From positions 1 to 46,127 of the forward strand of contig JALZWA010000305.1 of assembly GCA_023299815.1 (NCBI GenBank): 46,127 nucleotides of DNA, written 5' to 3'. Position numbers and translations under genes: made by a program. A model generated the notes under the pieces. That model worked only from the letters and a program-made list of their open reading frames with translations, was not told where the DNA came from and did no database searches. Shown piece after piece: positions 17,386 to 24,116 of this stretch. Positions within the stretch are counted from its first letter, which is position 1. Every line of letters begins with the position of its first letter. This DNA is from Akkermansiaceae bacterium (GTDB lineage Bacteria > Verrucomicrobiota > Verrucomicrobiia > Verrucomicrobiales > Akkermansiaceae).

Positions 17386-17415
17386 AAAAGGCACGGAATT
17401 ACTTCCGCGCCTTTT
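17386..17415 (-). terminator. Attenuator-like hairpin between rpmF and plsX
   Basis: The arms AAAAGGCACGGAA and TTCCGCGCCTTTT (13 bp, one mismatch) close a four-base loop, with T-tracts at both ends. On the transcribed strand it ends in TTTTT about 20 bases before plsX. It probably lowers read-through into plsX after the abundant rpmF transcript. Confidence 0.75.
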
Positions 17416-17426
17416 CAAAAAGGAAA

Positions 17427-17609
17427 TTATACGAGGTCAACATCGATGACCTGACGATCGCGGTAGGTTCCGCAAGAAGGGCATGCAATGTGTCCCGGGA
17501 TGCGGCTTTCGCATTCAGGGCAGGTTTTAAGTTGGGGCTTTTTCCAGCGGGTTGCTCCACGACGAAGCTTCTGCTTGTGCTTGGAGGTGCGTCTTTTTGG
17601 TACGGCCAT
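17427..17609 (-). CDS. rpmF: 50S ribosomal protein L32
   Basis: A 60-residue basic protein beginning MAVPKRRTSKHKQKLRR, with a zinc-ribbon motif CPEC and CPSC (four Cys, so the zinc-binding C+ form). It is a structural component of the 50S subunit. It sits between yceD (17 bp upstream) and plsX, the usual arrangement. Confidence 0.97.
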   Translation of the reverse strand: MAVPKRRTSKHKQKLRRGATRWKKPQLKTCPECESRIPGHIACPSCGTYRDRQVIDVDLV

Positions 17610-17626
17610 GGTTCTAGGTGTTGACG

Positions 17627-18109
17627 TTAATCGTTAGATTTTAGCGCATCGAGTGCATCCCAAGGATTGGGTTCGTCCGGCGCAGGGGCGTTGTCTACTC
17701 CAGCTTCTGGGATCTTGTCCACTGCTAAATACCGTGGATCGATCTCACAGGTGCCGGGCACGTCGCCATCCTCGCAGCGAGGATTGTCAGGCAGAGCGAT
17801 GAGAATTTCCTCCCGAAGGGCCTCGGAGGTGTCGATGACACCAGTATCGGTGATTTCGATACTGATGGTCATAGAGGGGATTTCGACGGTCTGGAGGAAG
17901 GAGTGGAGGCTCCTCATGCAAGTCAGTTCAAAGGTTGCAGAGAGGGCTCCGGTGACGAGGAGTTCATTATCAAAGCGCTGCACCATGAGGTCATAGCCGA
18001 GCGGGCCTGAGGCCTGAGTGTGTCCTTCTTTGAGTCCAAAGACCTCTGCTGGAATCTCTCCGGTGTAGGTCTTGCCTTCCTCGGGGAGGTTGACGAGTTC
18101 GATTTTCAT
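17627..18109 (-). CDS. YceD/DUF177 family protein (large-subunit rRNA accumulation)
   Basis: A 160-residue acidic protein with the family layout. It has an N-terminal beta domain (LPEEGKTYTGEIPAEVFGL), then LVTGALSATFELTCMRSL, with one of the usual two cysteines seen here. Then come EALREEILIALPDNPRCEDG and DPRYLAVDKI, and an acidic tail ending NPWDALDALK. YceD proteins affect 23S rRNA accumulation and nearly always precede rpmF, as here. The tail and gene context make the call secure even though sequence conservation is low. Molecular function in bacteria is not fully known. Confidence 0.9.
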   Translation of the reverse strand: MKIELVNLPEEGKTYTGEIPAEVFGLKEGHTQASGPLGYDLMVQRFDNELLVTGALSATFELTCMRSLHSFLQTVEIPSMTISIEITDTGVIDTSEALREEILIALPDNPRCEDGDVPGTCEIDPRYLAVDKIPEAGVDNAPAPDEPNPWDALDALKSND

Positions 18110-18137
18110 GTGCGGATTGTAGTTTGAAAATGTCGAT

Positions 18138-18728
18138 TTGTATCGTGAAATCCTGCCCGTGGAGAAAATTACCCCGCAAGTCTTACTCGGTGCTTACACC
18201 GAGGGAGTTTTTCCGATGGCGGAAAATGGGGAAATCTATTGGTTTTCGCCGACCGAAAGAGGGTTGATTCCTCTGGACGAGCGCTTTCATATTCCGAAAG
18301 GGCTGAAGCGGAGTTTGAAAAGGCGACCTTTTGAGGTCCGTTGGAACACCGCCTTTCGCGAGGTGATGGAGGGTTGTGCGAGCCGGGAGGAGACTTGGAT
18401 CGATGAAATCATCACCGAGAGTTACTGCGATCTCCACGATCTGGGTTTCGCGCACTCGGTGGAGTGCTGGGATGAGGAGGGCCTTCAGGGAGGCCTCTAC
18501 GGGATCAAGGTCGAGGGCGTCTTTTTCGGCGAGAGCATGTTCAGCCGGAAGACGGATGCCAGTAAGATTGCGCTCGTGAAGCTGGTGGAATGGCTTCGCG
18601 AGGAAGGGGTGATCCTTTTAGACACCCAGTGGATGACGGAGCACCTCCGGCAGTTCGGCGGCTATGAGGTGCCGCGTGAGGTTTATCAGCTGCTTTTAAA
18701 AGAAGCGCTGGGCTCGGCTGCTGACTAG
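18138..18728 (+). CDS. aat: Leucyl/phenylalanyl-tRNA--protein transferase
   Basis: A 196-residue enzyme of the N-degron pathway that adds Leu or Phe from charged tRNA to proteins with N-terminal Arg or Lys. Conserved features: VLLGAYTEGVFPMAE at the N-terminus, IYWFSPTERGLIPLD, a W-N-T-A-F stretch near 70, and EETWID. GGLYGIKVEGVFFGESMFSR carries the hallmark GESMFS motif, and LLDTQWMTEHLRQFGG is present. The only upstream in-frame start is TTG, which reads MYREIL; GTG seven codons later is an alternative. The gene is divergent from yceD, 28 bp away. clpS and clpA are not in the window. Confidence 0.95.
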   Translation: MYREILPVEKITPQVLLGAYTEGVFPMAENGEIYWFSPTERGLIPLDERFHIPKGLKRSLKRRPFEVRWNTAFREVMEGCASREETWIDEIITESYCDLHDLGFAHSVECWDEEGLQGGLYGIKVEGVFFGESMFSRKTDASKIALVKLVEWLREEGVILLDTQWMTEHLRQFGGYEVPREVYQLLLKEALGSAAD

Positions 18729-18732
18729 GGAA

Positions 18733-18801
18733 GTGGCATGATCCGTCCCGGTCATGTTCTTGGTAGTGGGCGGGGAACATGACCGGGACGGATCATGCCA
18801 C
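18733..18801. repeat. Family A palindromic repeat (copy 2), perfect 27-bp hairpin
   Basis: Perfect inverted repeat: the left arm starts GTGGCATGATCCGTCCCGG, the right arm mirrors it, and the 15-base loop is G-rich. It lies between the convergent aat and rhodanese genes, so it is likely to fold in both transcripts and act as a bidirectional terminator or RNA-end stabiliser. The ATCCGTCCCGGT core is shared with the copy at 22862. Confidence 0.85.
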
Positions 18802-18805
18802 GATT

Positions 18806-19198
18806 CTACTTCTCCGAGGGAGGATCGATGACAACCGGAAGCTTCGCTTTCTGCCAGCCGAGATAACCACTCTTTAAATGGTAAACTTCCGTGAAGCCAA
18901 GTGACTTCCATGTGGCGATCGTGGCGGTGCTGCGTCCTCCGCTTTTACAGTGAAAGATGTAGCGCTTGGAGGGATCGAGTTTTGCGAGATTGTCCTCGAA
19001 CTGGTCCCGGGAATTGATGTTCTTAGCTCCCTTGAGGTGACCTTTTTTGAATTCAGCGGGCGTGCGGACGTCGATGATCACGGGGGGCTTTTCCTCCTTC
19101 ATCAGGGTCTGCGCTTCGGCAGGCGTGATGTCTTTGATTCCCTCAGCAAAGGAAGGGGCGACGGCAAGAAGGGCGCAGGCAAAGAGGGATCTGATCAT
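18806..19198 (-). CDS. Periplasmic rhodanese-like protein
   Basis: A 130-residue single rhodanese domain behind a Sec signal peptide (MIRSLFACALLAVAPSFA). It shows IIDVRTPAEFKKGHLKGAKN and the active-site loop HCKSGGRSTA with the sulfur-carrying Cys. VYHLKSGYLGW is near the end. It should transfer or bind sulfane sulfur in the periplasm, or act as a thiol sensor; single-domain periplasmic rhodaneses are common. It lies 26 bp behind the GreA/B-like gene, so the two are probably co-transcribed. Confidence 0.9.
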   Translation of the reverse strand: MIRSLFACALLAVAPSFAEGIKDITPAEAQTLMKEEKPPVIIDVRTPAEFKKGHLKGAKNINSRDQFEDNLAKLDPSKRYIFHCKSGGRSTATIATWKSLGFTEVYHLKSGYLGWQKAKLPVVIDPPSEK

Positions 19199-19224
19199 GA
19201 GCCTAAAATGGCCCCTTTTGGGAA

Positions 19225-19713
19225 TTATTCCAGCCCTGTCACTAGAAGCGGGGGGCTTTCGGTTTCCTCGCCCAGTTTCTTCCCCACTAGCTCTTGATAA
19301 AGACGGGAGTCAGGGGTGATGACGGTGAGCTCACAGCCGAGGTAGTTCATGGTGAGTCCGCCTCCGGTAGGGGCTAGGAAGAAGAAGCGGATCTCGCCGT
19401 CTTCATCGACTTCTACGAGCGCGCCAATCGCGATCTCGTCATCGAGCTCGAAGTCCTCGGCCTCGAAGCGGGAGAAGGTGGAGGCAGCTTTCTCTGTGAG
19501 GTCAAGCTGCGCGTCTTGGGCTTGCGCGAGGTAGGAGGCTTCTACTGCGCGGGTGTCGTATTTCCCCTCGGATTTGGTTTCATCACCGGAGGCGCTCTCG
19601 GCGGAATCGGCGAGGGCAGATTTCATCACTGCGATCTGTTCGTCGAGCTTGAGCTTGAGCTGGGAAATGACTTCGCTTTTTGTCACGAGCGCAATTTTGC
19701 GAGACAAGGCCAA
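19225..19713 (-). CDS. GreA/GreB C-terminal-like transcription factor
   Basis: A 162-residue protein. The N-terminal half (about 10-85) is a predicted coiled coil with the family feature ETKSEGKYDTRAVEASYLA. The C-terminal half (about 90-155) resembles the FKBP-like domain of Gre factors: IAIGALVEVDEDGE, GCELTVITPDSRLYQELVGKKLGEE. This matches a group of proteins often annotated as GreAB-C-like, which may bind RNA polymerase. It is divergent from the SNF2 helicase gene with only 25 bp between start codons, so the promoters must overlap. Co-function at RNA polymerase is inference. Confidence 0.75.
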   Translation of the reverse strand: MALSRKIALVTKSEVISQLKLKLDEQIAVMKSALADSAESASGDETKSEGKYDTRAVEASYLAQAQDAQLDLTEKAASTFSRFEAEDFELDDEIAIGALVEVDEDGEIRFFFLAPTGGGLTMNYLGCELTVITPDSRLYQELVGKKLGEETESPPLLVTGLE

Positions 19714-19738
19714 GGACGCAAGACTAGTCTGCGCCGCG

Positions 19739-22672
19739 ATGAGCTATCTTGAACTGACACGCGACCTTCTCATGGATGCCGGAGGCTGGCAGGAGATGAA
19801 GAAAGCACGCGGAATTCACCGTGAGGGCGGGGTGAAATCGGCCGAATATAAAGACGGGGTTCTCTCGGGTGAGATTCGGATCGGCGGGAAGATGAAGCGA
19901 ATCTCGATGGAGATTATTTCGAAAACCAACATGGAGAACAAGTGCACCTGCCTCATGGTGCGCCGTGATGGTCGGGTCTGTGCGCATGTCATCGCGCTCG
20001 GTTTGGAGTTCATCGACCCACAAAAGAAGCCGGAGCCAGTGGTCTCTTCCGCACCGGTGGAAGACAAGTGGCCCACTCTTTCTGAAGAGGGAAGGGAGGC
20101 TATTCTTCAGGTGATGCTTCCTTTAAAAATCGAACCCGCTTGGGAGCGTGGCCAGCTCATGGTCGGTTTCGGCGCGGTCGTGAATAGTGAGGAAACCCTT
20201 CTCTCTGCGCTCTCCGGTTCCTATCGGCTTGATGCGCATGATGAAGAACTCTGGCGCGTGCTGCGTGAGATTTTTCCCGGTGAAGCGCCCGGCGTGGTGA
20301 ATTTTGATCGACTGCAATTCACCGAGCTTCTCGAAGGTCTTATTGGTCATCCCCGCGTGCAGTTTGGTAAAAAAAATGATGTCACCATTTTATCGAAGGG
20401 GCCTCGACTCCCTATCCGCATGGTGGGCGAGCGCGTGGCGGTTCGTTGGCCTGCTGATGTCAATCCGCTCGGTTCTTGGCTGCTCGAGAAAAATGAATTC
20501 TCGCCGATCGCGCTCGGCCTTCCTTCGAAGCACGCTGCGGTTTTAGAAAAAGGTCTCCGCCTCAGCGCGGGCGATGCGCAATTCACTCTCGGTCAACTCG
20601 AGCGCTTTTTTGAAATCCCCGAGCGGATTTGGGAAGCGCTTCCACAAGAAGGAGTGCCTGAGATTGTCATCCATCTTGAAGGGTCCCTGCGCCACCTCGA
20701 AGCGCGATTGGAGTTCCTCTATGACGGCGTCAAAGCTTCCTGCCAAGACGGCGAGCCGCAACTGGTCGGCGACACCGGGATTCTTACTTCACTCTCGAAA
20801 GAAAATGCCGTGATCGAGTTCTTCCGCGCGTGGGCTTTCGAGGGCCCCGCCACCGGGAATCGTATGGCCCTTCGCGAGCGTGAAGAGATTCTGAAGTTCC
20901 ACGCCTTTGCCGAACTGCCTGCCACTTGGCGGGTTGAAAAAGGCGAGCGCTTCCAGACGGCGGCGGCCCAGATCGTGCCGGTGCGCCCTGATTGGGAGAT
21001 GAAGCAGGGGAGTGGGCAAGATTGGTTCACGGTGGAAACTCGCTTCCAAGTGGGTGATGACGAACTCGGTCGCGACCAGATCCAGCGCATGCTCCGCATG
21101 GGCAGTGCCGAGCAGGCTTACGGGCGTGGAAAAATAGCAGTCATCGACTCCGGGTTTATCGATGAGGTGAGTGACACCTTGAGCGACTGCGACCCCACAC
21201 AAAATGCGGCGGGAGTTTTCGAAATCAGCACCCAGCAAGCGGCTTATCTTCGAAACAGCGCGCGTGACTTCGGCATGTCACTTGAGCCGGAACCTGAGGC
21301 TCCGATGCCATCGCTTCCCGATGTCCTGCGTCCTTATCAGGCCGAGGGTGTTCGCTGGATGTGGAAGCTCAGCGAGCTTGGAATGGGTGGTATCCTAGCC
21401 GATGATATGGGTCTCGGTAAGACAATCCAGACCCTCACTTTTATCCAAGCACGGGGCGGCAAAGCGCTCGTCGTTTGTCCTTCTTCGCTTGTCTTCAACT
21501 GGGCGGCGGAGTGTGAAAAATGGGTTCCTGATTTGAAGGTCGCGATTCATGTCGGCGCGAAGCGCGGCGCAATCCCTGACACTGATCTTGTCATCACGAG
21601 CTACGCCATTTTACGAATCGATGCCGAGAAATTCCACGCTACGGAGTTCGAGATCGCGGTGCTGGATGAAGCGCAGCAGATTAAGAACCCTGAGGCACAG
21701 GTCAGCAAGGCGGTTCACGCGCTCAAGGCGCGCCACCGCTTTGCGCTCTCTGGAACGCCGGTGGAGAACTCGCTGCTCGATCTCTGGTCCATCATGCACT
21801 TCGCCCTGCCGGGTTATCTTGGGCCGCGTAAGGCCTTCGTGGAGCGCTTTGAGAAACCACTGCGCAAAGGGGGGGGGCCAGCGCTCGGGCGTCGTCTTGC
21901 GCGCCGACTTAAGCCGGTGGTGCTGCGTCGTTTGAAAACGGAAGTCGCGAAAGATCTTCCCGCTCGCATCGAGCAGGTGCGCTACTGTGATCTCACCCCG
22001 AAGCAGTCGAGCATCTACCGTCAGCTCCTCGTCGAAAGCCGCAGCCAAGTGGACGCCGCGGATGATGGTAAGAAGCGCATGGTCGCGCTCACCGCGCTGC
22101 TGCGTCTCCGCCAAGCTTGCTGCGACCTCCGTCTTTTGCCCGGGATCAAGGTCGAAGATAAAGACGCGGGAATCAAACTCGATGAGCTTGAGGACCTCCT
22201 CGAAGAAGCCGTCGCCGGTGGGCATCGCGTTCTCGTCTTCAGTCAGTTCGTCCAGCTGCTCCAAGGCGTCGTGCCGATGCTACTCGGGCGCGGGTGGGAT
22301 TATTGCTATCTCGATGGCCAGACGAAGAAGCGCGGCGAAGTCGTCGACCGCTTCCAAGAGGGCAGTGCACCTGTCTTCCTCATCTCTCTTAAAGCAGGTG
22401 GTGTGGGTCTCAATCTCACCGCAGCCGATACCGTCATCCACCTCGACCCCTGGTGGAACCCGGCTGTCGAAGCGCAAGCGACGGACCGAGCCCACCGGAT
22501 CGGCCAGACGCGCGTGGTGAACAGCTACAAGTTTATTACGAAGGGAACCGTCGAAGAAAAAATCCTAGCCCTTCAGGAAGAGAAAAAGGCGATGATGGCA
22601 TCTGTCCTCGATGGCGGCAGTGCGCTTGTGCCGGGATTAGAGGAAGACGAACTCATGAGTCTTTTTTCTTAA
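19739..22672 (+). CDS. SWIM-domain SNF2-family ATPase/helicase
   Basis: A 977-residue Swi2/Snf2 translocase. It has an N-terminal SWIM zinc finger (CTC near residue 68, then CAH), then a long central domain. The ATPase core has LADDMGLGKT near 554, VVCPSSLVFNW, VLDEAQQIKN near 642 and FALSGTPVENSL. The helicase C domain has LVFSQFVQLL near 832, FLISLKAGGVGLNLTAAD and QATDRAHRIGQT near 915. Such proteins move along DNA to remodel protein-DNA complexes; RapA recycles RNA polymerase. The start at MSYLEL is preferred because upstream codons overlap the divergent gene. A run of nine G (21869-21877) lies in the frame. Confidence 0.93.
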   Translation: MSYLELTRDLLMDAGGWQEMKKARGIHREGGVKSAEYKDGVLSGEIRIGGKMKRISMEIISKTNMENKCTCLMVRRDGRVCAHVIALGLEFIDPQKKPEPVVSSAPVEDKWPTLSEEGREAILQVMLPLKIEPAWERGQLMVGFGAVVNSEETLLSALSGSYRLDAHDEELWRVLREIFPGEAPGVVNFDRLQFTELLEGLIGHPRVQFGKKNDVTILSKGPRLPIRMVGERVAVRWPADVNPLGSWLLEKNEFSPIALGLPSKHAAVLEKGLRLSAGDAQFTLGQLERFFEIPERIWEALPQEGVPEIVIHLEGSLRHLEARLEFLYDGVKASCQDGEPQLVGDTGILTSLSKENAVIEFFRAWAFEGPATGNRMALREREEILKFHAFAELPATWRVEKGERFQTAAAQIVPVRPDWEMKQGSGQDWFTVETRFQVGDDELGRDQIQRMLRMGSAEQAYGRGKIAVIDSGFIDEVSDTLSDCDPTQNAAGVFEISTQQAAYLRNSARDFGMSLEPEPEAPMPSLPDVLRPYQAEGVRWMWKLSELGMGGILADDMGLGKTIQTLTFIQARGGKALVVCPSSLVFNWAAECEKWVPDLKVAIHVGAKRGAIPDTDLVITSYAILRIDAEKFHATEFEIAVLDEAQQIKNPEAQVSKAVHALKARHRFALSGTPVENSLLDLWSIMHFALPGYLGPRKAFVERFEKPLRKGGGPALGRRLARRLKPVVLRRLKTEVAKDLPARIEQVRYCDLTPKQSSIYRQLLVESRSQVDAADDGKKRMVALTALLRLRQACCDLRLLPGIKVEDKDAGIKLDELEDLLEEAVAGGHRVLVFSQFVQLLQGVVPMLLGRGWDYCYLDGQTKKRGEVVDRFQEGSAPVFLISLKAGGVGLNLTAADTVIHLDPWWNPAVEAQATDRAHRIGQTRVVNSYKFITKGTVEEKILALQEEKKAMMASVLDGGSALVPGLEEDELMSLFS

Positions 22673-22703
22673 TTGCGAAAGGTGAGTGGCTAAGAAATGG
22701 ATC

Positions 22704-22792
22704 AACCACGAAACTTACGAAATCGACGAAACCTTTCCTTCGCAGGTTTTCTCTTTCTCTTAATTTTCGTTCATTTTGTAAGTTTCGTGGTT
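22704..22792. repeat. 20-bp inverted repeat (AACCACGAAACTTAC type)
   Basis: Left arm AACCACGAAACTTACGAAAT and the matching right arm (one mismatch) are separated by about 49 bases. It lies 31 bases behind the SNF2 stop and could fold at the mRNA end. There is no U-tract, so a classical terminator is unlikely. Confidence 0.7.
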
Positions 22793-22803
22793 GGTTAAAT
22801 TCC

Positions 22804-22948
22804 CAGCATGTCGTCCGCAGCGGCGAGGGCGCCACGACTCCTTTGCGTGCTCCGCTGCGAGCGTAGGATCATCCGTCTCGGTTGTCCTCCCCGCCCGCAA
22901 GCGAGCCCATCATCCGCGGAGAGGACAACCGGGACGGATGATCCTACG
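22804..22948. repeat. Family A palindromic repeat (copy 3)
   Basis: The arms CGTAGGATCATCCGTC... and ...GACGGATGATCCTACG are 28 bp long with one mismatch (22862-22889 and 22921-22948) and enclose a 31-base GC-rich loop. The upstream extension starts CAGCATGTCGTCCG, identical to a piece of copy 1. It also carries GGCGCCACGACTCC, the reverse complement of another piece of copy 1. Confidence 0.85.
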
Positions 22949-23008
22949 TTCAGAAAAGTTGGCCTTACTTTTGAATAAATTTATGTGCTTCAGGGTCTCA
23001 TTGTTACC

Positions 23009-23278
23009 ATGAAGAACTCTTTATCCAAACTTGCCGCCGTCTCTCTCGCCGCAACCATGGGCGTGAGCTGCACCACTTCTTACGATCGTCAGGGACGCAC
23101 CGTGAAATCAGTTTCTCCTGAGGGCGCAATCATCGGCGCAGTTGCGGTAGGCCTGATTGGTTATAGCATCTCTAAAAATCGCCATAAGGATGATGACCGC
23201 CGTGTCTATTATCACGATCGTGGTCGTGGTTATGATGATGGTTATCGTGGCCGTAGAGATCAGCGCGGGCGCTACTAA
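23009..23278 (+). CDS. Small glycine-zipper lipoprotein-like protein
   Basis: An 89-residue exported protein: a signal segment (MKNSLSKLAAVSLAATMG) is followed by VSC, a possible lipid-attached Cys (weak lipobox). A central Gly/Ala hydrophobic segment (GAIIGAVAVGLIGYSI) looks like a glycine zipper. The tail is rich in Arg, Asp, Tyr and Gly (RGRGYDDGYRGRR). The family is unknown, though this layout is common among small envelope lipoproteins. The ATG chosen is eight codons inside a longer open frame and gives the signal peptide. The 3' end overlaps the convergent ATPase gene by about four bases. Confidence 0.65.
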   Translation: MKNSLSKLAAVSLAATMGVSCTTSYDRQGRTVKSVSPEGAIIGAVAVGLIGYSISKNRHKDDDRRVYYHDRGRGYDDGYRGRRDQRGRY

Positions 23279-24105
23279 TCCCAGCTCTCGTCTGATCTTC
23301 CCTCGATGAAGTTTTTCAGAAGAGGGTCGGATGATTTTTTTAACTCGGCCGCAGTCCCTTCCCAGTGGACGCGGCCTTCTTTCATGAAGACGATCCTGCT
23401 GGCGATGCGGAAGACGCTCCGCATCTCGTGGGTGACGACGATATTTGTGATGCCGTGATCGAGCTCGAGATCCTTGATGAGGTGGTCGATGGAGTCCGCG
23501 GTCACGGGATCGAGTCCGGCGTGCGGTTCATCATAAAGAACACAGCAGGGTTTCTCTACCACGGCGCGGGCAAGGGCGACGCGCTTGCGCATTCCTCCCG
23601 AGAGCTCGGAAGGCATCTTGTCCTCCTGTCCGGGGAGTTTGACGATGGTGAGCGCTTCGGCGACGCGCTCGCTGATCTCGGCCTTATCCTTGATTCCTGA
23701 TTCCCGGAGAGGGAAGGCGATATTTTCCTTCACGGTGAGGGAGTCAAAAAGTGCGCCGCTTTGAAACATCATGCTGATGCGGTGGCGCGCGAAGGTGAGT
23801 TCGCGTTCCTTCAGACCGGCGAGATCTTTTCCCTCGAAAATGACGGAGCCTGCGTCCGGTTTGAGCAGGCCGATCATGTGCTTCATAAGGACGGACTTAC
23901 CACCGCCGGAGCCACCGAGGAGGATGAGGGTTTCGCCTCGGTAGACATCGAGATCGACCCCCTTCAGCACGCGCTGCTCGCCGAAGCTTTTTTCAAGCCC
24001 GCGGATTTTCAGGAAGACCTCTTTTTTCACCACTTCACTGTAGTGCCGCTCTGTGAGCGTCGCAATTCTAAGTATTGGGAGACGGGATAATTGTGAAAAT
24101 TTCAT
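23275..24105 (-). CDS. ABC transporter ATPase, MlaF-type
   Basis: A 276-residue ABC ATPase with all motifs. Walker A is GGSGGGKS, the Q-loop is MMFQSGALFDSLTV, the signature is LSGGMRKRVALARA, Walker B is CVLYDEPHAGLDP and the switch is THE. The Q-loop and the signature with MRKR match the MlaF/MkL group, which energises lipid transport with an MlaE permease and an MCE protein. No mlaE or mce gene is next to it, so it must pair with a permease elsewhere or be a relict. The start may be ATG (24105) or GTG (24033). The N-terminal 34 codons are duplicated at 28735-28839. It follows the 1515-residue gene by 11 bp. Confidence 0.9.
   Translation of the reverse strand: MKFSQLSRLPILRIATLTERHYSEVVKKEVFLKIRGLEKSFGEQRVLKGVDLDVYRGETLILLGGSGGGKSVLMKHMIGLLKPDAGSVIFEGKDLAGLKERELTFARHRISMMFQSGALFDSLTVKENIAFPLRESGIKDKAEISERVAEALTIVKLPGQEDKMPSELSGGMRKRVALARAVVEKPCCVLYDEPHAGLDPVTADSIDHLIKDLELDHGITNIVVTHEMRSVFRIASRIVFMKEGRVHWEGTAAELKKSSDPLLKNFIEGRSDESWD
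23980..24084. repeat. Direct repeat copy 1 (inside 5' end of ABC ATPase gene)
   Basis: About 105 bp align without gaps to 28735-28839, roughly three quarters identical by hand count. The longest identical block is CGGATTTTCAGGAAGACCTC. It encodes the ATPase N-terminus (EVFLKIRGLEKSFG). Confidence 0.75.
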
Positions 24106-24116
24106 TCACAAATCGG

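Larger units (their letters stand above)
22673..23008. repeat. Repeat-filled intergenic stretch (336 bp)
   Basis: No gene is seen. The stretch holds an imperfect hairpin (22704-22792) and a family A repeat (22804-22948), described separately. The last 60 bases are AT-rich and probably carry the promoter of the small lipoprotein gene. Confidence 0.7.
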
